DNA from: Streptomyces sp. CB02414 | GTDB taxonomy: Bacteria > Actinomycetota > Actinomycetes > Streptomycetales > Streptomycetaceae | Direction: 5' to 3' | Length of the DNA stretch: 64,000 nucleotides | Assembly: GCF_001905385.1 (NCBI RefSeq) | Contig: NZ_LIPF01000003.1 | Location: forward strand, 434,001 to 498,000 | Part shown: one piece after another, positions 19,589 through 29,060 of the stretch | Numbering within the stretch: the stretch's first letter is position 1 | Layout: each line of letters begins with the position of its first letter | Notes under the pieces: model-generated | Database searches by the model: none | Seen by the model: only the letters and a program-made list of their open reading frames with translations | Told to the model about the DNA's origin: nothing | Position numbers and translations under genes: made by a program

Positions 19589-20724
19589 GCGACGGTCACG
19601 ACGCACGGCGCGGGGACCGCGACGAGTACAAGCACACGCACGCTGGGAACGGAACTGTGAATCACGGCCCCGACGGGGACGGCCCCGAACCCCGGGAGCC
19701 CGGCGGACTCGACCCCGACGAGCTGGTCCTGCGCAGGATGCTGCACCAGGCGGTCCGGGACGTGGAGCCGAGCGACGGCACCCTGGAGCACCTGCGCCGC
19801 GCGGTACCCGCCCGCAGGGCCCGCAAGCGTCAGGCCGTCGTCGGCGTGGCGGCCGCCGCCCTCTTCATCGGCACGGCGGTACCGGCCCTCGTGCACGTGT
19901 CCAAGACCACCGGCCCGGGGGCCGACCCCTCCGTCGCCGGTCACGCTTCGCAGGCGCAGGGCGGTGCCTCCCAGGGCAAGGACCCGGCCGGCGGCCAGAG
20001 CGGCATCGCCGGTTCCGGGGGGACGGCCGAGGGCAAGGAGAAGGGCGACCCCGAGAAGCAGCCCGAGGACAAGGAGAGCGGTGCCGCGACGGGCACCGCC
20101 CCCGGCACCGACCCGTCCGCGAGCGCCCCCGCCGATGTGCCCGTGTGCTCGGCCGACCAGCTCGGCCCGGCCGTCGCGAGCAGCGCGGGACCCGACTCGA
20201 CGGGTGTGGTCTACGGCTCCTTCCGGGTCACCAACGTCTCCTCCCGGGACTGCACCGTCGGCGGCCCCGGCACTCTGCTCACCACCTCGCAGGGCGCGGC
20301 GGACGCCACCAAGGTCGGCACCGCACGGCACGTGGCCGGAGACCCGGCGGCCGGACTGTCCGACCCGTCCCTGGAGACCACCTCGCTGACCCTGGCGCCC
20401 GCCTCCGCCTACGAGGTGCAGTTCGCCTGGGTGCCCTCGGAGACCTGCCCCACCACCGGGACCACCACGGGCGGCAGCACCGGCAAACCCTCGCCCGACC
20501 CCTCGCCCACCGGCGAGACGACCGCGGCGGGCGGCACCTCCACGGGCGGCGACGAGGCGACCGCCTCCGGCACCACGACCCAGCTGCTCACCGCGGACGG
20601 CAAGGCCGACGGGAGCGTGTCGGTGACGTACACCCCGGAGGGCGGCTCGGGCTCGGCGACGGCGACGGTGACCGACGCGTGCGCGGGCACCGTGTACTGG
20701 ACGGGCGTGCTGGCCGCGTCATAG
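19585..20724 (+). CDS. Membrane partner of the ECF sigma (anti-sigma-like N-terminus, exported DUF4232-like domain)
   Basis: A 379-residue protein coupled by a four-base overlap to the sigma gene. The N-terminus (about 1-85) is cytosolic and helical with DELVLRRMLHQAVRDVEPSDGTLEHLRRAVPARRARKRQ, followed by one membrane helix (AVVGVAAAALFIGTAVPALVHV). A low-complexity linker with many GGxxxGK and EKxxGDPEKQ units leads to an external domain CSADQLGPAV, VYGSFRVTNVSSRDCTVGGPGTLLTT that resembles DUF4232. Coupling to sigma and topology suggest it tethers or senses for the sigma factor; no classical zinc anti-sigma motif is present. Confidence 0.8.
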   Translation: MSDGHDARRGDRDEYKHTHAGNGTVNHGPDGDGPEPREPGGLDPDELVLRRMLHQAVRDVEPSDGTLEHLRRAVPARRARKRQAVVGVAAAALFIGTAVPALVHVSKTTGPGADPSVAGHASQAQGGASQGKDPAGGQSGIAGSGGTAEGKEKGDPEKQPEDKESGAATGTAPGTDPSASAPADVPVCSADQLGPAVASSAGPDSTGVVYGSFRVTNVSSRDCTVGGPGTLLTTSQGAADATKVGTARHVAGDPAAGLSDPSLETTSLTLAPASAYEVQFAWVPSETCPTTGTTTGGSTGKPSPDPSPTGETTAAGGTSTGGDEATASGTTTQLLTADGKADGSVSVTYTPEGGSGSATATVTDACAGTVYWTGVLAAS

Positions 20725-20764
20725 CCGACGCGGCCCGGGCGCACCGTCCGGTGCCTGTCCGGCG

Positions 20765-21592
20765 TCAGACGCCGGACGGGCTGGGCTGCGGCTTGCGCTC
20801 GCCCTCCGCGTCCCGGTCCTCGTCCTCCGGGACCAGCCCCAGCTCCGCGTCCCTGGCGAGCTCGACCTCGCGGCGCAGCAGCCGGAACCACATGAAGATC
20901 ACGAAGCCCACGAAGGCGAACCACTCGGCGGTGTAGCCGAGGTTCTGGAACGCCTTCAGGTCCAGCCCCGTGCCCTGCGGCGCGCTCACGGGCACGGCCC
21001 GCATCCCGGAGTCGCCCTCGTTGAGCGTCACCCACGCGTCGTAGACGTCGTACGGCACCAGGTTCAGCAGCGTCGCGGCACTGATCGCGCCGGTCTGCCC
21101 CTCCGGCCAGCCGGAGCGGCCGCTCACGCCGTTGCTGCCGACCGACTCGGCGGCCTGGAGGGCTCCGGTGACGGTCACCCGGCCGGTGGGAGGGGCCGGG
21201 ACCTTCGCCGTGTCGGGATCGCCGGACAGCCAACCGCGCACGACCGGCAGTGCCTTGCCGTCGTCGGTGCGCAGCAGCGTGAGGACGTAGAAGCCCTCGC
21301 GGTCGTCCAGCTTCCGCTCCGGGACCAGCAGCTGGTCGGCGTAGCGGCCGCTCACCGTCGTCTGGTCGCCGACCGTGGCCTTGTCCACGGGCAGCAGCTC
21401 CGTCAGCGGCCGGGCCGCCTCCCGGCGCGCCGGATCCTGTGGGGCGGTGGCCGTCTCGTGGTCCTGGACCCGGTCCTCGAACCGGCCCAGCTGCCACGAA
21501 CCCATGAAGATGCAGAAGGGGATGGCCAGGACGACGAAGACGTTGATCCCCCACCAGCGGGGCGTCAGCAGAAACCGGTACACGCCCTCCAC
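20765..21592 (-). CDS. SURF1-family cytochrome oxidase assembly protein
   Basis: A 275-residue inner-membrane protein. SURF1 layout is clear: an N-terminal membrane helix after FLLTPRWWG (INVFVVLAIPFCIFMGSWQLGRFEDR), an external domain with VSGRYADQLLVPERKLDDREGFYVLTLLRTDDGKALPVVRGWL and a second helix near the end (GYTAEWFAFVGFVIFMWFRLLRRE). SURF1 proteins help insert heme a3 into aa3-type cytochrome c oxidase. A charged 30-residue tail follows. It is divergent from the S9 peptidase. Confidence 0.93.
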   Translation of the reverse strand: MEGVYRFLLTPRWWGINVFVVLAIPFCIFMGSWQLGRFEDRVQDHETATAPQDPARREAARPLTELLPVDKATVGDQTTVSGRYADQLLVPERKLDDREGFYVLTLLRTDDGKALPVVRGWLSGDPDTAKVPAPPTGRVTVTGALQAAESVGSNGVSGRSGWPEGQTGAISAATLLNLVPYDVYDAWVTLNEGDSGMRAVPVSAPQGTGLDLKAFQNLGYTAEWFAFVGFVIFMWFRLLRREVELARDAELGLVPEDEDRDAEGERKPQPSPSGV

Positions 21593-21726
21593 GGTACGGG
21601 GCGCACCCCGGTGGCCCCGCCGCGGGGCTGTGGAAAACCTGGGGGAGTGCGGCGGGACGGGCGAGGTTGTCCACAGGCTGGGGACGTGGCCTGCGCGTTG
21701 TCGCCCGGTCGGGGCAGTATGGGGCC

Positions 21727-23586
21727 ATGACTGAGAGCAACGGATCCGTTCCGTCGGACATGGGTGTGGACGAGCGGCGGACGCAGGGCGAGCGGACGCA
21801 GGACGAGCAGATGCCCGACTGGGAGAAGCGGTTCCGGGCGCCGAGGGTGTCGCTGCCCGACTGGGCCGAGGACGCGCCGGACCGCTCCCTGTTCGTGTCG
21901 AACGCGACGGGGACCTACGAGCTGTACGCCTGGGACCGGTCCACCGGCGAGCAGCGCCAGGTCACCGACCGGCCCAACGGCACGACGGACGGTGTGCTCT
22001 CGCCCGACGGCGACTGGATCTGGTGGTTCGACGACAAGGACGGCGACGAGTTCGGCGTCTGGCGGCGCCAGCCCTTCGCGGGCGGCGAGGACGAGCTCGC
22101 GGTGCCCGGCCTGGACGCGTCCTACCCGGCGGGTCTCGCCCTCGCCCGGGACGGGCGCACGGCGGTGATCGGCCGCTCCACCGACGAGGACGGCACGACC
22201 GTCCACCTCGCGCGCGCGGACGCCGCCCCGGCGGAGATCTACCGGCACCGCGAGTCCGCGGGCGTCGGCGACCTCTCCCACGACGGCACACTGATCGCGA
22301 TCGAGCACACCGAGCACGGTGACGCCATGCACTCGGCGCTGCGCGTGGTGCGCCCCGACGGCACGACGGTCGCCGAGCTGGACGACACCCGGGGCGGCGA
22401 GGAGGAGCTGGGCCTGGAGGTCCTCGGCTTCGCGCCGGTCGACGGCGACACCCGCCTGCTCATCGGCCACCAGCGCCGGGGCCGCTGGGAGCCCCTGGTG
22501 TGGGACGTGGCGAGCGGTGAGCAGACCGACCTCGCCCTGGAGCTGCCCGGCGACGTCAGCGCCGAGTGGTATCCGGACGGCAGCGGCCTGCTGATCGTGC
22601 ACGGCTTCGAGGCCCGCAGCGAGCTGTTCCGCTACGACTTCGCCGAGCGCGAGCTGGTGGAGATCGACACCCCGGCCGGCACGGTCTCCGGGGCGACGGC
22701 CCGCCCCGACGGCACCGTCGAGTACCTGTGGTCCTCGGCCGCGGAGCCGTCGACGGTCCGCTCGACGGACGGCCGGGTCGTCCTGGACCCGCCCGGCATG
22801 CAGTCGCCGCGCTCGGTCCCGGTGGAGGACGTGTGGGTGGAGGGCCCGGGCGGCCGCATCCACGCCCTGGTCCAGAAGCCGGCCGGCACCAGCGGCCCGC
22901 TCCCGACGGTCTTCGACATCCACGGCGGCCCCACCTGGCACGACAGCGACGCCTTCGCCGCGGGCCCGGCCGCCTGGGTCGACCACGGCTACGCGGTGGT
23001 CCGGGTCAACTACCGGGGCTCCACCGGCTACGGCCGCGCCTGGACCGACGCCCTCAAGCACCGGGTCGGCCTCATCGAGCTGGAGGACATCGCGGCGGTG
23101 CGCGAGTGGGCGGTCACCTCGGGCCTCGCCGACCCGGAGCGCCTGATCCTCACCGGCGGCTCCTGGGGCGGCTACCTCACGCTCCTCGGCGTCGGCACCC
23201 AGCCCGAGGCCTGGACGCTGGGCATCGCCGCCGTCCCGGTCGCCGACTACGTCACCGCGTACCACGACGAGATGGAGGGTCTGAAGGCCCTCGACCGCAC
23301 CCTCCTGGGCGGCACCCCCGAAGAGGTCCCCGACCGCTTCGAGGCCTCCTCCCCGCTGACCTACGTCGACCAGGTCAAGGCCCCGGTCTACATCTCGGCC
23401 GGCGTCAACGACCCGCGCTGCCCGATCCGCCAGGTCGAGAACTACGTCGAGCGCCTTGAGGAGCGGGGAGCCGTCCACGAGGTGTACCGCTACGACGCGG
23501 GGCACGGCTCGCTGGTGGTGGACGAACGGATCAAGCAGATCCGGCTGGAGCTGGACTTCGCGGCACGGCACCTGCCGCGCGGCTAG
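21727..23586 (+). CDS. S9-family prolyl oligopeptidase-like serine peptidase
   Basis: A 619-residue probable cytosolic peptidase. The N-terminal 360 residues form a beta-propeller (repeats such as ELYAWDRSTGEQRQVTDRPNG, LSPDGDWIWWFDDKDGDEFGVWR). The C-terminal alpha/beta-hydrolase carries the nucleophile Ser479 in LTGGSWGGYL, Asp562 in SAGVNDPRCP and His593 in YDAGHGSLV, a complete triad. The domain start is marked by PTVFDIHGGPTWHDSDAF. ATG 21727 is used. A strong bidirectional terminator follows the stop. Confidence 0.95.
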   Translation: MTESNGSVPSDMGVDERRTQGERTQDEQMPDWEKRFRAPRVSLPDWAEDAPDRSLFVSNATGTYELYAWDRSTGEQRQVTDRPNGTTDGVLSPDGDWIWWFDDKDGDEFGVWRRQPFAGGEDELAVPGLDASYPAGLALARDGRTAVIGRSTDEDGTTVHLARADAAPAEIYRHRESAGVGDLSHDGTLIAIEHTEHGDAMHSALRVVRPDGTTVAELDDTRGGEEELGLEVLGFAPVDGDTRLLIGHQRRGRWEPLVWDVASGEQTDLALELPGDVSAEWYPDGSGLLIVHGFEARSELFRYDFAERELVEIDTPAGTVSGATARPDGTVEYLWSSAAEPSTVRSTDGRVVLDPPGMQSPRSVPVEDVWVEGPGGRIHALVQKPAGTSGPLPTVFDIHGGPTWHDSDAFAAGPAAWVDHGYAVVRVNYRGSTGYGRAWTDALKHRVGLIELEDIAAVREWAVTSGLADPERLILTGGSWGGYLTLLGVGTQPEAWTLGIAAVPVADYVTAYHDEMEGLKALDRTLLGGTPEEVPDRFEASSPLTYVDQVKAPVYISAGVNDPRCPIRQVENYVERLEERGAVHEVYRYDAGHGSLVVDERIKQIRLELDFAARHLPRG

Positions 23587-23594
23587 CCGTTCGC

Positions 23595-23634
23595 CCGACG
23601 GTTGTAGGGGCGGCGGCGCCCCTACAACCGTCGG
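23595..23634. terminator. Bidirectional terminator between convergent genes
   Basis: CCGACGGTTGTAGGGGC (23595-23611) pairs perfectly over 17 bp with 23618-23634, with a six-base loop. It lies between the S9 peptidase stop (23586) and the stop of the minus-strand RCK gene (23651), so it serves both. Confidence 0.9.
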
Positions 23635-23650
23635 CCCCTGCGACCCGCCC

Positions 23651-25600
23651 CTACGATCCCGTCCCCCGCCGCGCCCCCCGCCGTCCCAGCAACTCCGCCA
23701 GCCCCCGCCGGGTCGCCGCCAGCACCACCCGGTCACTGCTCCGCAGGACATACGTGTCGGGCAGCTCCCACACCAACCTGGACCCCCGCCCCGCCTCACC
23801 GTCGGAGGCGGGGTCGGAGACCTCCAGCGCCAGCACCCGCCACGCCCCCGCCCGGAACGCCTCCCCGACCGTCCGCCCCTCCAGCTGCGGATGCCCCGCC
23901 ACCCGTACCGCCGCGAACAGCAGCACCCGCCGTTCGACGGGGATCGCCCCCAGGATCTGGCGGCCCATCATCGCCCCCGCGAACGCCGGTGCGGACAGGT
24001 GCGTCACGCTGCGGCTGCGGGTCAGCGCCCCCGGGTGCGCCGCGCGCAGCGTCCGGTACACGGCGGTCGCGAAGTCGTCGTCGTACAGCCGCAGCACCAC
24101 CCGCAGCCGCGCCCGCACGGAGCGGGCGTACAGCACCGCCTCCAGATTCGTGGTGTCGACACTCGTCAGCGCGAGCAGCGAGTGCGCCCGGTGGATCTTG
24201 GCGGCCTCCAGGACACCCTCCTGCGTGACGTCCCCGAGCACCACCGGTACCCGCAGCCGCCGCGCCGTCGCCATGCCGCGCGCCTCGGGGTCGGCCTCGA
24301 CGCACACCACGGGGATGTCCATCTCCCGCAGGCGGGTCAGCACGCGTGTGCCGATCTTGCCGAGACCGAGCAGGACGACGTGCCCGCCGAGCCCGCGCGG
24401 CGGCTTCCGCAGCGCCGTCGCGCTCCGGAAGGTCCCCAGGGCCTCCAGTACGGCGGCGAGCAGCACCGGCAGCAGCAGCAACCCGACGAAGCCGGAGAGG
24501 AGTTGCAGCACCTGCCGTCCGGAGTCCGCGTTGTGCGCGGGTTCGTTGATGGCGAACAGGTCGAGGAGGGTCACGTACGTCGCGTGCAGCGGGTGGTCCT
24601 CGGTGACCACCATCAGCGCCATGGCGAGCGCGACCACGCACGCCCCCAGGCCCGCCAGCGACCACCGCAGCCGCCGCGAGAACAGCTCGCCGAACGGCGG
24701 GACACCGGCCCGCGCGGCGGGCAGCGGCGGACCGGAGTACGACACCTGCTCCAGGGCGACCGTGCCCCGTCCGGTGGCCGCCTCCACCGCCGCCGCGTCG
24801 GGCAGCAGTTGCGGTCCCTGCTCGCCGCTCTCCTCCGAACCGTCCGCCCCGGCCGGGTCGTTGCTCGTCGCGGAGAGCAGCGCCAGCGTGCACAGGCCCG
24901 GGTCGGCGACCTCGCCGGGGCGCGGCGGCTGCCGTTCCACCGCGCGCAGCAGCAGCCCGTCCGTCTCGACGACCTTGCTGGTGCCGACCAGCGCGGTCGC
25001 CGCCAGCGCGGGCGCCGCCGTGTCCGCGTCGGACAGCACGGTCGTGGACGTACCGGCGCCGTCCAGCCCGGCGTCCCGCGAGTCGCCGGTGGCCAGCGCG
25101 GCGCTCTGGTCGAGCAGTTCCTCGATGTGCCGGCCGAGCCGCCGGTTGTACAGACGCAGGACCAGGCGCAGCCGCGGGTTGAGCCGGCGGGCGGCCAGGG
25201 CGGCGCGGATGTTGGTCTCGTCGTCGTCGTACACGAGGGCCAGGGCCGCCGCCCGGTCCACGCCGGCCTGCGCGAGCACCTCGTCGGTCGGCTCGGCGGC
25301 CTCCAGTTCACGGCCGGCGCCGTTCGGGTCACCCGCCCCGGGGTCGCCGTTGCCCGCGCGGCCGACGGCCGCGCTGACCCTGTCCAGCAGCGCCGCGGAG
25401 GCCGCGCGGGCCCGCCCGACCACGGGCTGGCGCACCCGGCTCCCGGAGGGCGGGACGACGAGTGTGACCTGCTCGCGGTAGACGCCGCGCAGTTCGGCGG
25501 CCAGGCGGTGCGCCAGCCCGTCGTCGCCGCACACCACCATGTGCGCGTACGTGTCGCCCTGCCCGGCCTGGTGCGGAACGCTCCCCGTTGAAGTCCCCAT
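23651..25600 (-). CDS. Membrane protein with two RCK/TrkA-N NAD-binding domains (ion-channel-like)
   Basis: A 649-residue protein. The first RCK-like domain (HMVVCGDDGLAHRLAAELRG onward, with DETNIRAALAARRLNPRLRLVLRLYNRRLGRHIEELL) occupies about 1-250. Two to three membrane helices follow (WSLAGLGACVVALAMALMVV, VLQLLSGFVGLLLLPVLLAAVL) with LLDLFAINEPAH between them in the position of a pore region but without TVGYG. A second RCK domain starts with GHVVLLGLGKIGTRVLTRLREMDIPVVCVEADPEA. This tandem-RCK order resembles the CASTOR/POLLUX-like channels; no canonical selectivity filter is seen, so the ion is unknown. Confidence 0.85.
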   Translation of the reverse strand: MGTSTGSVPHQAGQGDTYAHMVVCGDDGLAHRLAAELRGVYREQVTLVVPPSGSRVRQPVVGRARAASAALLDRVSAAVGRAGNGDPGAGDPNGAGRELEAAEPTDEVLAQAGVDRAAALALVYDDDETNIRAALAARRLNPRLRLVLRLYNRRLGRHIEELLDQSAALATGDSRDAGLDGAGTSTTVLSDADTAAPALAATALVGTSKVVETDGLLLRAVERQPPRPGEVADPGLCTLALLSATSNDPAGADGSEESGEQGPQLLPDAAAVEAATGRGTVALEQVSYSGPPLPAARAGVPPFGELFSRRLRWSLAGLGACVVALAMALMVVTEDHPLHATYVTLLDLFAINEPAHNADSGRQVLQLLSGFVGLLLLPVLLAAVLEALGTFRSATALRKPPRGLGGHVVLLGLGKIGTRVLTRLREMDIPVVCVEADPEARGMATARRLRVPVVLGDVTQEGVLEAAKIHRAHSLLALTSVDTTNLEAVLYARSVRARLRVVLRLYDDDFATAVYRTLRAAHPGALTRSRSVTHLSAPAFAGAMMGRQILGAIPVERRVLLFAAVRVAGHPQLEGRTVGEAFRAGAWRVLALEVSDPASDGEAGRGSRLVWELPDTYVLRSSDRVVLAATRRGLAELLGRRGARRGTGS

Positions 25601-25700
25601 TTGAGGAAGGACAGTACCGGCGCGAGCCGCGGTTCCAGGAGCGGCCGAGGAGTTGGAGGAGGGCCGGAGGAGAGCCGGAGGACGGCATTAAAGACGCGTT

Positions 25701-25723
25701 AAGACTGCCGGAAGACGGCAATG
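25701..25723. promoter_or_regulatory. 23-bp palindromic motif upstream of nfeD-flotillin operon
   Basis: AAGACTGCCG then GAAG then ACGGCAATG. A near copy (19 of 23 identical) lies at 33954-33976 upstream of the second flotillin gene. The core TGCCG-N5-CGGCA is an inverted repeat. It sits 71 bases before the nfeD start and is a candidate operator or promoter element shared by the two flotillin units. Confidence 0.65.
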
Positions 25724-25794
25724 ACGTGGTGCCGGTCCGGAGGTGAACATATGACTCACCGAAGCTCAGCGACGGGCGGGAGGGGGACGGCACG

Positions 25795-26304
25795 ATGGCC
25801 TGGTTTCTCGGGCTGGGTATCACGGGGGTCGTGCTGCTCGCCCTGTCGCTGGTCTTCGACGGAGTGCTGGAAGGCGCGTTCGGGGGAGCGCTGGACGGCT
25901 TCCTGGAGGGGTGGCTGTCGCTGCCGGTCATCGCCGGGTTCACGGCGATGACCGGCTTCGCAGGCGCCATCGCCCTCGGTACCGGCTGGACCGGCCCGGC
26001 GGGCGCCACCGGGGCCGGCGCGGTCGCCGGAGTGGCGGCCGCCTGGCTGACGTACCGCTTCAGCCGTGCGCTGATGCGCGACCGGACCGCCGCCACGCCC
26101 AGCTCGGACGACCTGCTCGGCACGTCCGGCAAGGTCGTGACCGCCATTCCCGCCGACGGGTTCGGCGAGGTGCTGCTCCGGCTCGCGGGCCAGCCGCTGA
26201 AGTGCGCGGCGCGCAGCGCGGAGCCGGTGGCGCGGGGCACCGAGGTGTGGGTCGAGGCGGTGCCGACCGGGACGTCGGTCGTGGTCCGCCCGGTGGACCG
26301 CTGA
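25795..26304 (+). CDS. NfeD-like membrane protein
   Basis: A 169-residue membrane protein with three hydrophobic segments (FLGLGITGVVLLALSLVF, LPVIAGFTAMTGFAGAIALG, AVAGVAAAWLTYRF) and a C-terminal OB-fold-like domain (SSDDLLGTSGKVVTAIPADGFGEVLLRLAGQPLKCAARSAEPVARGTEVWVEAV). This is the NfeDb/YuaF arrangement that partners flotillins. ATG 25795 has GGGAGGGGG upstream. The flotillin gene begins 65 bases downstream, so the pair forms a lipid-domain operon. Confidence 0.9.
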   Translation: MAWFLGLGITGVVLLALSLVFDGVLEGAFGGALDGFLEGWLSLPVIAGFTAMTGFAGAIALGTGWTGPAGATGAGAVAGVAAAWLTYRFSRALMRDRTAATPSSDDLLGTSGKVVTAIPADGFGEVLLRLAGQPLKCAARSAEPVARGTEVWVEAVPTGTSVVVRPVDR

Positions 26305-26369
26305 GCGGCCCCGTGGGCCCTGCCCGACTTCTGTTCGTCTGCTCTGCCTAGTGATTCGGGGGCGTTGCC

Positions 26370-27902
26370 ATGAGTCCTGTCGTCATCGCGGTGCTGGGGG
26401 TCGTCGTACTCCTGGTGCTGCTCGCGCTGGTGGTGGTCAGCCGCTACAAGGTGGCCGGCCCGAGCGAGGCGTTCATCGTCACGGGGCGGCGCGGCAAGAA
26501 GTCCACCGATCCGGAGACCGGCCGTGTCTTCACCGACAACAGCGGCCAGAAGGTCGTGGTCGGCGGCGGTGTGTTCGTCGTGCCGTTCGTGCAGCAGCGG
26601 TTCACGCTCGACCTCTCCTCCCGGCACATCCCGGTCGCCGTGCGCGGCGCGGTGACGCTGCGCGGGGTGAAGGCCAACCTCGAAGGCGTCGCGATCGTCA
26701 AGGTCGGCGGCACGGAGGACGCGATCCGCGCGGCGGCGCAGCGGTTCCTGATGCAGCAGGACGGCATCGTCGGCTTCACCCAGGAGGTGCTGTCCGGCGC
26801 GCTGCGCGCGATCGTCGGCCGGATGTCCGTGGAGGACGTCATCCGGGACCGGGCCGCGTTCGCCGGGCAGGTCGCCGAGGAGGCGGAGGCGAGCCTGTCC
26901 GGGCAGGGCCTGGTGCTCGACGCCTTCCAGATCCAGGACATCACCACCGAGGGCTCCTACCTGGAGGACCTGGGCCGTCCCGAGGCGGCGCGGGCCAAGC
27001 AGGAGGCCGACATCGCCGAGGCCGTGGCCCGGCGGGCGGCCGAGCAGGCGCGGCTGAAGGCCGAGGAGGAGATCGCGGTCGCGCAGCGGACCCTCTACCT
27101 GAAGCAGGCCGAGATCAAGGCCGAGACCGACCAGGCCGCGGCCCGCGCCAACGCCGCCGGTCCGCTCGCCGACGCGGCCCGCCAGCAGGACATCCTCGCC
27201 GAGCAGGAGAAGGTCGCCGAACGGCAGGCGGCGCTGAAGGACCGCCAGCTGGACACCGAGGTGCGCAAGCCGGCCGACGCCAAGCGGTACGAGGCCGAGC
27301 AGGAGGCGGAGGCCCGCCGGGTGGCGCGGGTCAAGCAGGCGGAGGCCGACCGGGCGGCCGAGATCGCGGGCGCCCAGGCCGAGGCCGAGCGGGCCCGGCT
27401 CACCGGTGAGGGCGAGAAGCAGCGGCGCGGCGCGCTCGCCGAGGCGGAGGCCATCGAGGGTCTCAAGCAGGGTGAGGCGGAGCGCTCGCGGCGTGCGGCG
27501 ATCGCCGAGGCCGTACGGCTGGAGGGAGAGGCGGAGGCCGCCGCGATCGGCGCCAAGGGCGCGGCCGAGGCCGAGGCGATGCACAAGAAGGCCGACGCCT
27601 TCGAGCGGTACGGCGACGCGGCCGTGCTCCAGATGCTGGTCGAGGTGCTGCCGCAGGTGGTCGCCAAGGCCTCCGAGCCGCTGTCGGCCGTGGACAAGAT
27701 GACGGTCATCTCGACGGACGGCGCGAGCCGCCTGTCCCGCACGGTCACCGACAACGTGGCGCAGGGCATGGAACTGCTGGGCTCCACCACCGGCGTCGAC
27801 CTGGCGGCCCTGCTGAAGAACCTCACGGCGAAGGGCGCCGCTCCCGAGCCGCAGAGCGGCCCCGACCAGCGCGACAACGGCAAGGTCGAGATCACCGGCT
27901 GA
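26370..27902 (+). CDS. Flotillin-like SPFH-domain protein
   Basis: A 510-residue membrane scaffold. One N-terminal hydrophobic hairpin (VVIAVLGVVVLLVLLALVVVS) is followed by the SPFH/band-7 domain (YKVAGPSEAFIVTGRRGKK to GQGLVLDAFQIQDITTEGSYLEDLG, about 27-200), a long coiled coil rich in EAE/KAE repeats (200-400) and an oligomerisation tail with VLQMLVEVLPQVVAKASEPLSAVDKMTVIS. It resembles Bacillus FloT, which organises membrane domains together with NfeD. ATG 26370 follows GGGGG. Confidence 0.93.
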   Translation: MSPVVIAVLGVVVLLVLLALVVVSRYKVAGPSEAFIVTGRRGKKSTDPETGRVFTDNSGQKVVVGGGVFVVPFVQQRFTLDLSSRHIPVAVRGAVTLRGVKANLEGVAIVKVGGTEDAIRAAAQRFLMQQDGIVGFTQEVLSGALRAIVGRMSVEDVIRDRAAFAGQVAEEAEASLSGQGLVLDAFQIQDITTEGSYLEDLGRPEAARAKQEADIAEAVARRAAEQARLKAEEEIAVAQRTLYLKQAEIKAETDQAAARANAAGPLADAARQQDILAEQEKVAERQAALKDRQLDTEVRKPADAKRYEAEQEAEARRVARVKQAEADRAAEIAGAQAEAERARLTGEGEKQRRGALAEAEAIEGLKQGEAERSRRAAIAEAVRLEGEAEAAAIGAKGAAEAEAMHKKADAFERYGDAAVLQMLVEVLPQVVAKASEPLSAVDKMTVISTDGASRLSRTVTDNVAQGMELLGSTTGVDLAALLKNLTAKGAAPEPQSGPDQRDNGKVEITG

Positions 27903-27932
27903 CCCGGGGCGGATACGGCCCGGCCGGACCGC

Positions 27933-29060
27933 TCAGATCTCCTGGGCGGGCCAGCCCAGCAGCCGGGCCCCGATCACCGCGGTCTGCAGGGTGTAGCGGT
28001 GCACCGGGTCGGCGGGGTTGGCCCCGGTCAGCTGGTGGATGCGGTCCAGCCGGTAGGTGAGGGCGCGCACGCTGAGCGTCAGGCGGCGGGCGGCCTCGGC
28101 CGCGGTGCAGCCGGCGTCGAAGTACGCCTCCAGGGTCCGCAGCAGCGGTTCGGCCCCGCCGCGGGCGTCGCGCAGCGGACCCAGCACGCTCACCACGAGG
28201 TCGGCCATGGCCTGCCGGTCGCGGGTGAGCACCGGGTAGACGAGCAGGTCGGCGGCGCGCAGCACGGGCTCGTCCAGCTCCAGCCGTTCGGCGAGTTCGA
28301 GGGTGCTCAGCGCCTCCTCGTAGCTGTGCACGACACCGCCCGCGCCGGTCTGCGGGCGCCCGATGGCGACCCGGCTGCCGTCGGTGGCGGCGTACGCCTG
28401 CTTGGCGAAGAAGCTGAGGACGTCGTCCTGGTCGCCGGGCGCGATGCAGATGAGCTGCCCGTTCTTGGTGGTGATCAGGATGCGTCGGTCGCCGAAGCGG
28501 GAGATGAGCGCGGTCTCCACGAGCCGGGTGACCGGGGCGGTGTCGTCGTACGCCTCCGGCCCCTCGGCCACCGCGACGGCGTGAGCGCGGGAGAGGACGA
28601 GCCCGAAACGCTCGGCCCGCTCGGCGAGCCGGCCGAGGTCGCTGCGCCCGTAGAGCAGGTCGTCGATGAACTCCCGCCGGGCGGCCTCCTCCTGCCGTAC
28701 GGCGAGACGCTGCGCGCGCTCGTACCCCTCCGCGAAGGCGTCGACGGCCTGGGTGACGGCGGCGAGGACACTGTCGGCGGTGCCGGTGCCGGTGCCGGCG
28801 CCGGCACCGGCACCGGAGGCGGTCGTGGTGCCGGGCCAGGAGGTGCGGGTGGCGTCCAGGTGCAGCCGTACGAGGCTGCGCAGGCTGTGTCCGGCCTCCG
28901 CGGCCCGTTCCCCGAGGAGCCGTCGTTCCTCCAGCTCGTCACGGGTCAGCCGGCGCCCGGTGCCGGCGGCCCCGGCGAGTATCCCGGCGTACCCGTCGAG
29001 GTACGCCTCCTGCTGGTCCGACTGCTGCCCCGACCGCTGCTCCGTCTGCTGGTCCGTCAC
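27933..29060 (-). CDS. PucR-type helix-turn-helix transcriptional regulator
   Basis: A 375-residue regulator. The C-terminal PucR HTH is unmistakable: LLRTLEAYFDAGCTAAEAARRLTLSVRALTYRLDRIHQLTGANPADPVHRYTLQTAVIGARLL. A GGDEF-like middle part (SRAHAVAVAEGP to GRPQTGAGGVVHSYEEALSTLELAERL) precedes it, and the N-terminal 100 residues are helical with an SGAGAGAGTGTGT linker encoded by a 34-bp perfect palindrome. GTG 29060 has GGGGAGG six bases upstream. It is convergent with the flotillin gene, 30 bases apart. Confidence 0.93.
   Translation of the reverse strand: MTDQQTEQRSGQQSDQQEAYLDGYAGILAGAAGTGRRLTRDELEERRLLGERAAEAGHSLRSLVRLHLDATRTSWPGTTTASGAGAGAGTGTGTADSVLAAVTQAVDAFAEGYERAQRLAVRQEEAARREFIDDLLYGRSDLGRLAERAERFGLVLSRAHAVAVAEGPEAYDDTAPVTRLVETALISRFGDRRILITTKNGQLICIAPGDQDDVLSFFAKQAYAATDGSRVAIGRPQTGAGGVVHSYEEALSTLELAERLELDEPVLRAADLLVYPVLTRDRQAMADLVVSVLGPLRDARGGAEPLLRTLEAYFDAGCTAAEAARRLTLSVRALTYRLDRIHQLTGANPADPVHRYTLQTAVIGARLLGWPAQEI
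28783..28816. repeat. 34-bp perfect palindrome without spacer inside the PucR gene
   Basis: CCGGTGCCGGTGCCGGC (28783-28799) is followed immediately by its exact reverse complement (28800-28816). It encodes the Ala/Gly/Thr linker. Its centre is GCCGGC, the NaeI sequence. It may be only a codon-level repeat of GGTGCC units, but it would form a cruciform or hairpin in mRNA. Confidence 0.7.
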
